Assembly (NCBI RefSeq): GCF_029813835.1
Contig: NZ_JARVKV010000041.1
Coordinates: 1 to 56,839 of the forward strand
Origin: Streptomyces sp. DH37
GTDB taxonomy: Bacteria; Actinomycetota; Actinomycetes; Streptomycetales; Streptomycetaceae
Reading direction: 5' to 3'
DNA length: 56,839 bases
Position numbers and translations under genes: made by a program
Shown: piece after piece, positions 1-6,359 of the stretch
Layout of the letters: each line of letters begins with the position of its first letter
Position numbering within the stretch: the first letter of the stretch is position 1
The notes under the pieces: generated by a model
Told to the model about the DNA's origin: nothing
The model's database searches: none
The model's input: only the letters and a program-made list of their open reading frames with translations

Positions 1-125
1 GTGTTTCAAAGGAACCTCGCCCCTCGGCCGTCTACTCGGCCGCGGGAACGGGGTATCAACATATCTGGCGTTGACTTTTGGCACGCTGTTGAGTTCTCAA
101 GGAACGGACGCTTCCTTCGGCACCC
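1..125 (-). other. rRNA operon (16S) leader, partial
   Basis: Read on the minus strand, this stretch matches from memory the conserved leader before 16S rRNA in Streptomyces. It has the TTGAGAACTCAACAGCGTGC box (positions 81-100), AAAAGTCAACGCCAGATATG just after it, and GAGGTTCCTTTGAAA near the edge. A small hairpin (CGGCCG at 25-30 and 37-42) lies between. The 16S gene itself is not present; it would start left of base 1. The leader is co-directional with and downstream of rnj. Such leaders hold antitermination and RNase III processing elements. The contig probably breaks here because rrn operons are multicopy. Confidence 0.85.
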
Positions 126-240
126 CTCCCGGGGTCCCTCCGGGCGCTTCCCTTCGGTGTTTCCAACCTTACCAGAATCGTTTTCCGGTCCGTTTCCGTC
201 CCGTTCATGATCCCGGCCACCGGGAGTCCTCCGGAGCAAG
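126..240 (-). promoter_or_regulatory. putative rrn promoter region
   Basis: Minus-strand sequence carries a -10-like TAAGGT at 166-171 inside the GAAACG/GGAAGCGCCCGGAG context typical of Streptomyces rrn upstream regions. No good -35 hexamer is visible 16-18 bases upstream. Streptomyces rrn operons usually have several tandem promoters; only this one -10 is suggested here. Confidence 0.5.
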
Positions 241-283
241 ACTGCTTCCGGTTCCCGTTCGGCGGAGACTTAAACGTACTGGA

Positions 284-317
284 GCGGGGCGCCCGGATGC
301 AAATCCCGGTGCCCCGC
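284..317 (-). terminator. terminator after rnj
   Basis: GCGGGGC (284-290) pairs with GCCCCGC (311-317), extended inward by a G-U and two G-C pairs. It starts 15 bases past the rnj stop and separates rnj from the rrn promoter region. There is no U-tract, as is common in actinobacteria. Confidence 0.6.
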
Positions 318-331
318 CCCCTGTCGGGACC

Positions 332-2017
332 TCAGACCTCGACGACCACGGGGAGGATCATGGGCCGGCGACGGTAGTTGTCCGACACCCACCTGCCCAC
401 CACGCGGCGGATGAGCTGCTGCACCTGGTGCGGTTCGGAGATGCCGTCCTGGGCCGACTTGGCCAGCGCTTCGTCGATCTTGGGGATCACCGACTCGAAG
501 TCGCTGTCGTCGATGCCCGAGCCCCGGGACTGGATGTGCGGACCACCGGTGATCTTGCCGGTGGTGCTGTCCACCACCACGAAGATCGAGATGATCCCCT
601 CCTCCCCCAGGATGCGGCGGTCCTTCAGTGAGGACTCGGTGACGTCGCCGACCGACAGGCCGTCGACGTAGACGTAGCCCGCCTGGACCTTTCCGACGAT
701 CTTGGCCCTGCCGTCGACCAGGTCGACCACCACACCGTCCTCGGCGATGACGATGTGGTCCTTGGGCACACCGGTCTGTGCGCCCAGCTCCGCGTTGGCG
801 CGCAGGTGGCGCCACTCGCCGTGGACCGGCATCAGGTTCTTCGGCTGGCAGATGTTGTAGAAGTACAGCAGCTCGCCCGCCGAGGCGTGGCCGGAGACGT
901 GGACCTTGGCGTTGCCCTTGTGGACGACGTCGGCGCCCCACCGGGTCAGGCCGTTGATCACGCGGTAGACCGCGTTCTCGTTGCCCGGGATCAGCGAGGA
1001 GGCGAGGATCACCGTGTCGCCGGGGACGATGCGGATCTGGTGGTCTCGGTTGGCCATCCGCGACAGCGCCGCCATCGGCTCGCCCTGCGAGCCGGTGCAG
1101 ACGAGCACCACCTCGTCGTCCGGCAGGTCGTCCAGCGTCTTCACGTCCACGACGAGGCCGGCGGGCACCTTGAGGTAGCCCAGGTCGCGGGCGATGCCCA
1201 TGTTGCGGACCATCGACCGGCCGACGAAGGCGACGCGGCGGCCGTGCTCGTGGGCCGCGTCGAGGATCTGCTGGATGCGGTGGACGTGGCTGGCGAAGCT
1301 CGCCACGATGATGCGCTTCCGGGCTCCGGCGAAGACCTGGCGCAGCACCTGCGAGATGTCCCGCTCGTGCGGGGTGAAGCCGGGCACCTCGGCGTTGGTG
1401 GAGTCCGACAGCAGCAGGTCGATGCCCTCCTCGCCCAGGCGCGCGAAGGTGCGCAGGTCGGTGAGGCGGCGGTCCAGCGGAAGCTGGTCCATCTTGAAGT
1501 CGCCGGTGTGCACCGCCATGCCGGCGGGAGTCCGGACGGCGACGGCCAGCGCGTCCGGGATGGAGTGGTTGACCGCCACGAACTCGCAGTCGAAGGGGCC
1601 GATGCGCTCGCGGTTCCCCTCGGCCACCTCGAGGGTGTACGGGCGGATGCGGTGCTCCTGGAGCTTGGCCTCGATCAGGGCCAGGGTCAGCTTGGAGCCG
1701 ATCAGCGGGATGTCGGGCTTCTCCCTCAGCAGGTACGGGACGCCGCCGATGTGGTCCTCGTGCCCGTGGGTCAGGACGATGCCGTCGATGTCGTCCAGCC
1801 GGTCCCTCACGGAGCTGAAGTCCGGGAGGATCAGGTCGACGCCGGGCTGTTCCTCCTCGGGGAAGAGGACGCCGCAGTCGACGATGAGCAGCCGGCCGCC
1901 GTACTCGAAGACGGTCATGTTGCGGCCGATCTCGCCGAGACCGCCCAGCGGGGTGACGCGCAGGCCGCCCTCGGGCAGCGGCGGCGGCGGGCCGAGTTCG
2001 GGATGCGGGTGGCTCAA
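332..2017 (-). CDS. rnj: Ribonuclease J
   Basis: 561-aa metallo-beta-lactamase/beta-CASP ribonuclease, the normal length for actinobacterial RNase J, acting in 5'-3' exonucleolytic and endonucleolytic RNA decay and processing. The zinc motif HGHEDH is at residues 84-89, after an N-terminal sheet with GGLGEIGRN at 25-33. The start is a TTG (2015-2017), chosen because GAGGAG lies six bases upstream and the protein begins as family members do (a short Pro-rich arm, then RVTPLGGLGEIG). It lies downstream of dapA on the same strand, but a long hairpin at 2034-2070 separates the two. The rrn leader lies next downstream. Identity is secure. Confidence 0.96.
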   Translation of the reverse strand: MSHPHPELGPPPPLPEGGLRVTPLGGLGEIGRNMTVFEYGGRLLIVDCGVLFPEEEQPGVDLILPDFSSVRDRLDDIDGIVLTHGHEDHIGGVPYLLREKPDIPLIGSKLTLALIEAKLQEHRIRPYTLEVAEGNRERIGPFDCEFVAVNHSIPDALAVAVRTPAGMAVHTGDFKMDQLPLDRRLTDLRTFARLGEEGIDLLLSDSTNAEVPGFTPHERDISQVLRQVFAGARKRIIVASFASHVHRIQQILDAAHEHGRRVAFVGRSMVRNMGIARDLGYLKVPAGLVVDVKTLDDLPDDEVVLVCTGSQGEPMAALSRMANRDHQIRIVPGDTVILASSLIPGNENAVYRVINGLTRWGADVVHKGNAKVHVSGHASAGELLYFYNICQPKNLMPVHGEWRHLRANAELGAQTGVPKDHIVIAEDGVVVDLVDGRAKIVGKVQAGYVYVDGLSVGDVTESSLKDRRILGEEGIISIFVVVDSTTGKITGGPHIQSRGSGIDDSDFESVIPKIDEALAKSAQDGISEPHQVQQLIRRVVGRWVSDNYRRRPMILPVVVEV

Positions 2018-2033
2018 AAGACTCTCCTCACCA

Positions 2034-2070
2034 CGCGCGCCACGCGCCCCCGCGGGGCACGTGGCGCGCG
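2034..2070 (-). terminator. hairpin between dapA and rnj
   Basis: CGCGCGCCACG (2034-2044) and CGTGGCGCGCG (2060-2070) form a perfect 11-bp stem. After one mismatch the stem continues as GCCCC/GGGGC. It lies 51 bases after the dapA stop and about 17 bases before the rnj TTG start, so it can end dapA transcripts or sit in a dapA-rnj transcript as a leader structure. Confidence 0.65.
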
Positions 2071-2120
2071 ATCGTCGTGCACTTGCAGTTGTTGGTCCGT
2101 ATGTAGTTGTGAAGTCCGTG

Positions 2121-3020
2121 TCAGAGCTGTACCCCGCCCGCCGCGAGATCGCGCCTGAGCTGCTCGGTCTCCTCCGGGGTCAGCTCGACGAGCGGCATGC
2201 GCAGGGGACCGGCGGGCAGTCCCTGGAGGGCGAGGGCGGCCTTGGTGGTGATCACGCCCTGGGTGCGGAACATGCCGGTGAAGACCGGCAGCAGCTTCTG
2301 GTGGATCTCCGTCGCCTTGGTGACGTCGCCGCTGAGGTGGGCCTCCAGCATCGCGCGCAGTTCGGGGGCGACCACGTGGCCGACGACCGAGACGAAGCCG
2401 ACCGCGCCGACGGACAGCAGCGGGAGGTTGAGCATGTCGTCCCCGCTGTACCAGGCGAGCCCGCTGCTCGCGATGGCCCAGCTCGCGCGGCCCAGGTCGC
2501 CCTTGGCGTCCTTGTTGGCGACGATCCTGGGGTGCTCGGCCAGCCGGACGATGGTCTCGGTGTTGATGGGGACGCCGCTGCGGCCGGGGATGTCGTAGAG
2601 CATGACCGGCAGGCCGGTGGCGTCGGCGATGGCGGTGAAGTGCCGGTACAGGCCCTCCTGCGGGGGCTTGCTGTAGTACGGCGTGACGGCCAGCAGGCCG
2701 TGGGCGCCCGCCCGCTCGGCCGCGCGGGCCAGTTCCAGGCTGTGCCGGGTGTCGTTGGTGCCGGCTCCGGCGACGACGTGGGCCCGGTCGCCGACCGCCT
2801 CGACCACGGCGCGTACGAGCTGGGCTTTCTCCGCATCGCTGGTGGTCGGGGACTCACCGGTGGTGCCGTTGACGATGATGCCGTCGTTGCCTGCGTCCAC
2901 CAGGTGTACGGCGAGCCGCTGCGCGCCGTCGAGGTCGAGATCGCCGTCCGCGGTGAACGGCGTGACCATCGCGGTCAGGACCCGCCCGAAGGGCGTCTGC
3001 GGTGTGGAGGTCGGAGCCAT
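2121..3020 (-). CDS. dapA: 4-hydroxy-tetrahydrodipicolinate synthase
   Basis: 299-aa class I aldolase that condenses pyruvate with aspartate semialdehyde, the first committed step to DAP and lysine. Visible motifs: GTTGES (52-57), TPYYSKPPQEG (113-123), LYDIPGRSG (141-149, with the general-acid Tyr142), and the Schiff-base Lys170 in ANKDAKGD. I chose the ATG at 3018-3020, which gives the usual family length; a GTG 66 bases upstream would add a non-conserved arm. No strong ribosome site precedes the ATG. The gene is flanked upstream by the thyX terminator (3079-3116). DapB is encoded about 2.5 kb away, so the two reductive-lysine genes are near each other but not in one operon. Confidence 0.94.
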   Translation of the reverse strand: MAPTSTPQTPFGRVLTAMVTPFTADGDLDLDGAQRLAVHLVDAGNDGIIVNGTTGESPTTSDAEKAQLVRAVVEAVGDRAHVVAGAGTNDTRHSLELARAAERAGAHGLLAVTPYYSKPPQEGLYRHFTAIADATGLPVMLYDIPGRSGVPINTETIVRLAEHPRIVANKDAKGDLGRASWAIASSGLAWYSGDDMLNLPLLSVGAVGFVSVVGHVVAPELRAMLEAHLSGDVTKATEIHQKLLPVFTGMFRTQGVITTKAALALQGLPAGPLRMPLVELTPEETEQLRRDLAAGGVQL

Positions 3021-3078
3021 GGGTCCCACGCTACTCGCAGCCTGCGGTGCGATGCTCCCTCGGGATGGGGTTGAGGAG

Positions 3079-3116
3079 CCCGGCACTGTCCGCTCGGGGG
3101 TTCAGACAGTGCCGGG
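3079..3116 (-). terminator. terminator after thyX
   Basis: A perfect 12-bp inverted repeat, CCCGGCACTGTC (3079-3090) and GACAGTGCCGGG (3105-3116), with a 14-base loop. It lies 75 bases past the thyX stop and 59 bases before the dapA start. It probably isolates dapA from thyX transcription. Confidence 0.75.
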
Positions 3117-3190
3117 TCCTTGGAAAGAGCGTAGACGAACCTTCCCAAAAGCCGCAATACGGACATCAATGGCGGCAGCCCGGGAACCCC

Positions 3191-3919
3191 CTAGGGAGCG
3201 ACCCGCCCGTTGGCGTTGAACGCCGCGTGGGTGAGCGGCATGAGCCCGGCCCAGTGCTCCTCCATCCGCTCGGCGACCATCTCGATCTCCCGCTGCGGGA
3301 AGGAGGGCACCCGCGCCAGCTCGTGCTGGGTGCGCAGCCCCAGGAAGTGCATCAGCGAGCGGGCGTTGCAGGTGGCGTACATGGAGGAGTACAGGCCGAC
3401 CGGGAGGGCGGCGCGGGCCACCTCGCGGGCGACGCCGGCGGCCAGCATCCCCTGGTACGCCTCGTAGGAACGGCGGTACGAGTCCTCCAGGGACTCGGTG
3501 ACCAGCCGGTGCTGCTTCTCGGTGCCCTCGACGAACCGGTACTTGCCCGGGCGGCCCTCCTGCACCAGCCTGCGGGAGGCGTCGGGGACGTAGAAGACGG
3601 GCTCCAGCTCCCGGTAGCGGCCGGACTCCTCGTTGTAGGACCAGCCCACCCGGTGGCGGTGGAACTCGCGGAAGACGAACAGCGGCGCGCTGATGAAGAA
3701 GGTCATCGAGTTGTGCTCGAACGGACTGCCGTGCCGGTCGCGCATCAGGAAGTTGATCAGTCCCCTGGAGCGCTCCGGGTCCTTCTCCAGCTCGTCCAGG
3801 GACTGCTCGCCCGCGGTGGAGACCCGCGCCGCCCACAGCACGTCGGTGTCGGCGGCCGAGTGTTTGACCAGCTCGACGGTCATGTCACTGCGGAAGCGGA
3901 GGTCGGGGGCGTCGGACAC
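3191..3919 (-). CDS. thyX: Flavin-dependent thymidylate synthase ThyX
   Basis: 242-aa ThyX, which makes dTMP from dUMP using FAD and methylene-tetrahydrofolate. The signature region reads EFHRHRVGWSYNEESGRY (residues 85-102), with RHR at 88-90. The GTG start (3917-3919) is preceded by GGAAGGA at good spacing; an ATG 36 bases further in is the alternative. The signature has eight residues between RHR and the downstream Ser, whereas the textbook motif is RHR-x7-S. It is divergently oriented from a small membrane-protein gene across a 220-base region with an AT-rich patch, and has its own terminator. Confidence 0.95.
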   Translation of the reverse strand: MSDAPDLRFRSDMTVELVKHSAADTDVLWAARVSTAGEQSLDELEKDPERSRGLINFLMRDRHGSPFEHNSMTFFISAPLFVFREFHRHRVGWSYNEESGRYRELEPVFYVPDASRRLVQEGRPGKYRFVEGTEKQHRLVTESLEDSYRRSYEAYQGMLAAGVAREVARAALPVGLYSSMYATCNARSLMHFLGLRTQHELARVPSFPQREIEMVAERMEEHWAGLMPLTHAAFNANGRVAP

Positions 3920-4084
3920 CGGGGGGATCCTTCCAGTCGTGCCACGTCGGAACTCGGGGCGGCGGACAGCCTATGGCGGCGACGGCCGCGGGAGCGACTT
4001 CACCCCCTCGCGCGTCCTGCGGGCCCGGAAGCCGGCACAGTCACTGATATTTTGCTGCAAGCAGTCGAAAACGGGCACTTCCTC

Positions 4085-4100
4085 GAACGTCTGGACGTTC
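4085..4100. promoter_or_regulatory. inverted repeat in thyX/membrane-gene divergent region
   Basis: GAACGTC-TG-GACGTTC is a perfect 16-bp inverted repeat, 39 bases before the ATG at 4140 and 165 bases before thyX. Upstream lies an unusually AT-rich patch (GATATTTTGC, 4047-4056) that could hold promoters for both strands. It looks like a dimeric-repressor site; no regulator can be named. Confidence 0.4.
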
Positions 4101-4139
4101 CCCCTGCGACAGTGCAGATCGCCGTTCAAGGAGCAGCAG

Positions 4140-4379
4140 ATGGTCCGTCGCGAAGAGTCCGTGCCCTTCGCCTTCGTCGCCGAGTCCGGGCACTTCCACA
4201 GCAACGTCACGCCCCCGCGCCGCCGCCCCACCGGAGCCGACATGGCGGGCCGCGTGCTGCTGGGGCTGGTCGTGGTCGCCGGACTCGTCGGATCCCTGCT
4301 CCTGGGGGTGCCCGCCCTGGAGACGCCGCAGCCCCAGGACGGCAGGCCGGACCAGCCGACCGCCGCCGAGGGCCGCTGA
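4140..4379 (+). CDS. small single-pass membrane protein
   Basis: 79 aa. The ATG at 4140 follows AAGGAG with a spacing of about seven bases. The N-terminal half is soluble and charged (VPFAFVAESGHFHSN, then PRRRPTGAD), followed by one hydrophobic segment at about residues 39-59 (RVLLGLVVVAGLVGSLLLG) and a short Pro/Gln-rich tail. Arg residues before the segment predict a cytoplasmic N-terminus. It runs 31 bases ahead of the PH-domain membrane protein gene on the same strand, so they are likely co-transcribed. I do not recognise a characterised family. Confidence 0.75.
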   Translation: MVRREESVPFAFVAESGHFHSNVTPPRRRPTGADMAGRVLLGLVVVAGLVGSLLLGVPALETPQPQDGRPDQPTAAEGR

Positions 4380-4410
4380 TAATCTCCTCGCTCACAGGCC
4401 CCCACCCACT

Positions 4411-4983
4411 GTGCCCGTGAGCGAGGATCCCGTGCCCCTGCACTTCCTGACGGCCGACGGCGAACTGGACGCCATCACCTCCGACGCACCGCTGCCGTAC
4501 GAGGAGCGGGAGAGATGGCGGCGCCCTTACCGGCCCGGCCCCTGGCGTGTCGCCGGGGCGGCGCTGGCGCTGCTGCTCGCCGCCTACATGCTGATGTCCA
4601 CCCTGGTCATCGCCATGGCCGGCACCCTCGTGGAGGCGGTCGTGTGCGTGGCCGTCGCGGCGCTGGTGATCACGTACGCCCTGCGCCTGCTGCGCGTGGG
4701 GGTCTGGGTCAGCGCCCACGGCATACGCCAGGTGGGCCTGTTCTCGACGACGACGGTGGCCTGGCGGGACGTCGCGGCCGTACGGACGGTGCAGCAGCCG
4801 GTGAAGTGGCTGGGCATGCCGCGTACCGTGCAGGGCCAGGCCCTGCTCGTCGAGCCGCGGGGCCGCGAGGCGCTGAGGCCGGTGCTGACCGACCACAACG
4901 CGGACTTCCTGTCGGCCTCCGACTCCTTCGACCAGGCCGCCGACGTGGTGGAGGGCTGGGCCGCGGAGAACCGCCGCCCGTAA
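4411..4983 (+). CDS. PH-domain membrane protein
   Basis: 190 aa, or 188 if the second GTG at 4417 is used. A soluble arm is followed by two hydrophobic segments (about 47-68 and 70-90), then a C-terminal domain beginning VWVSAHGIRQVGLFSTTTVAW. That order (a turn with GIR, then a W-R-D-V strand) is typical of the short bacterial PH-like domain, often annotated as low-molecular-weight antigen 6 PH domain. The role is unknown; PH-like domains in this setting are thought to be membrane-associated scaffolds. It converges with the TPR-like gene on the other strand across a shared terminator. Confidence 0.72.
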   Translation: MPVSEDPVPLHFLTADGELDAITSDAPLPYEERERWRRPYRPGPWRVAGAALALLLAAYMLMSTLVIAMAGTLVEAVVCVAVAALVITYALRLLRVGVWVSAHGIRQVGLFSTTTVAWRDVAAVRTVQQPVKWLGMPRTVQGQALLVEPRGREALRPVLTDHNADFLSASDSFDQAADVVEGWAAENRRP

Positions 4984-5001
4984 GCCCTCCCCTCCCGCCA
5001 C

Positions 5002-5031
5002 GGCCCCCGGCCCAGTCTCCGGGCCGGGGCC
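5002..5031. terminator. bidirectional terminator between convergent genes
   Basis: GGCCCCCGGCCC (5002-5013) pairs with GGGCCGGGGCC (5021-5031) over a seven-base loop. It sits between the plus-strand gene ending at 4983 and the minus-strand gene ending at 5099, so it can serve both. Confidence 0.7.
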
Positions 5032-5098
5032 TTCCGGAATCCGTACGCAGCACCTCCGGGACGGCCCCGGAAACGCCTCGGAGCCGCTTCCGGGGCGC

Positions 5099-5557
5099 TC
5101 AGCCGGCGGTCTCCCGGACGGGCTTGCCGTCGTGCAGGGCGATGGCCCGCTGCATGGCCTTGCGGGCGCGCGGGGTGTCCCGGGCGTCGCGGTAGGCGAC
5201 GGCCAGCCGGAACCAGCAGCGCCAGTCGTCCGGCGCCGCCTCGGCCTCCGCCTTGCGCCGGGCGAAGACCTCGTCCGCCGACTCCCTGTCCACGCGTCCG
5301 CCCGCCGTCCGCGCGGGCCCCTCCGGCAGCCCGCCCTCGGCCTCCAGCTCCCGCGCCAGCCGGTTGGCGTTCCGCGCGAAGCGGGTGTTGTGCCACAGGA
5401 ACCAGGCGCCGACGCAGGGCAGCACGAAGGCCATCGCCCCCATCCCCATCGCGGCGGGCTCGCCCGTGCCCAGCAGCAGCACGCCCTCCAGGGCCACCAC
5501 CGCGAAGACGACGACCAGCGAGACGGCGAGGAAGGCGTAGGTGATCTTTCCGCCCAT
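5099..5557 (-). CDS. membrane protein with TPR-like C-terminal domain
   Basis: 152 aa. Two N-terminal hydrophobic segments (about 8-28 and 37-55) are followed by a charged linker. The C-terminal stretch has a tetratricopeptide-like pattern: DDWRCWFRLAVAYRDARD, then ARKAMQRAIALHD. The TPR half should be cytoplasmic and suggests protein binding. The start is five bases after the dapB stop, so it is probably the last gene of the M16-dapB unit. Function unknown; I recall a homologue in this place in S. coelicolor. Confidence 0.7.
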   Translation of the reverse strand: MGGKITYAFLAVSLVVVFAVVALEGVLLLGTGEPAAMGMGAMAFVLPCVGAWFLWHNTRFARNANRLARELEAEGGLPEGPARTAGGRVDRESADEVFARRKAEAEAAPDDWRCWFRLAVAYRDARDTPRARKAMQRAIALHDGKPVRETAG

Positions 5558-5562
5558 GGGTG

Positions 5563-6315
5563 TCAGTCCAGGTCCAGGAAGTGCTCCAGCCCCACGGTGA
5601 GGCCGGGGGTGCCGACCACGCGGCGCACACCGAGCAGGATGCCGGGCATGAAGCTGCTGTGGTGCAGCGAGTCGTGGCGGATGGTGAGGGTCTCGCCGGT
5701 GTCGCCGAAGAGCACCTCCTGGTGCGCCAGCAGCCCGCGCAGCCGTACCGAGTGCACCGGGACCCCGTCCACGTCCGCGCCGCGGGCGCCGTCGAGGGCG
5801 GAGGTGGTGGCGTCGGGCTGCGGGGGGCAGCCCGCCTCGGCCCGGGCGGCGGCGATGAGCCGGGCGGTGCGGGCGGCGGTGCCGGAGGGGGCGTCGGCCT
5901 TGTTCGGGTGGTGCAGCTCGACCACCTCGGCGGACTCGAAGAAGCGGGCGGCCTGCTGGGCGAAGCGCATGGTCAGAACGGCGCCGATGGAGAAGTTCGG
6001 CGCGACCAGCACACCGGTGCCGGGGGACGCCTCCAGCCAGGTGCGCAGCCTCCCGAACCGCTCGTCGGTCCAGCCGGTGGTACCGACGACGCCGTGGACG
6101 CCGTGGCCGACGCAGAACTCGAGGTTGTCCATCACCGAGTCGGGGTGGGTCAGGTCCACCGCGACCTGGGCGCCGGCCTCGGTGAGCGCCTCCGGCTTGT
6201 CGTCCTTGTCCAGGGCCGCGACGAGCTCCATGTCGTCGGCGCCCTCCACGGCGCGTACGGCCTCGGAGCCGATCCGGCCCCTGGCGCCGAGGACTGCTAC
6301 GCGGAGCTTGCTCAT
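5563..6315 (-). CDS. dapB: 4-hydroxy-tetrahydrodipicolinate reductase
   Basis: 250-aa NAD(P)H-dependent reductase, the step after DapA in DAP/lysine synthesis. The Rossmann loop is VLGARGRIG (8-16) and GVVGTTGW is at 75-82. The catalytic segment is ELHHPNKADAPSGTA, with His135/136 and Lys139. The ATG at 6313-6315 is preceded by AAGGGA. The length is typical of actinobacteria. It follows the M16 peptidase gene by 44 bases and precedes the TPR-like membrane gene by five, so all three are probably one transcript. Confidence 0.95.
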   Translation of the reverse strand: MSKLRVAVLGARGRIGSEAVRAVEGADDMELVAALDKDDKPEALTEAGAQVAVDLTHPDSVMDNLEFCVGHGVHGVVGTTGWTDERFGRLRTWLEASPGTGVLVAPNFSIGAVLTMRFAQQAARFFESAEVVELHHPNKADAPSGTAARTARLIAAARAEAGCPPQPDATTSALDGARGADVDGVPVHSVRLRGLLAHQEVLFGDTGETLTIRHDSLHHSSFMPGILLGVRRVVGTPGLTVGLEHFLDLD

Positions 6316-6359
6316 GTGCGTGTTCCCTTCACGGGTACGGGCCCGGCGAGGGCCTCGGG

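Noticed and set aside
1..210. Open frames in both strands at the left edge
   Set aside because: They overlap the rrn leader, which is non-coding.
755..2158. A plus-strand 467-codon frame opposite rnj
   Set aside because: Shadow of RNase J; composition is Val/Asp/Gln-rich as expected from codon complement.
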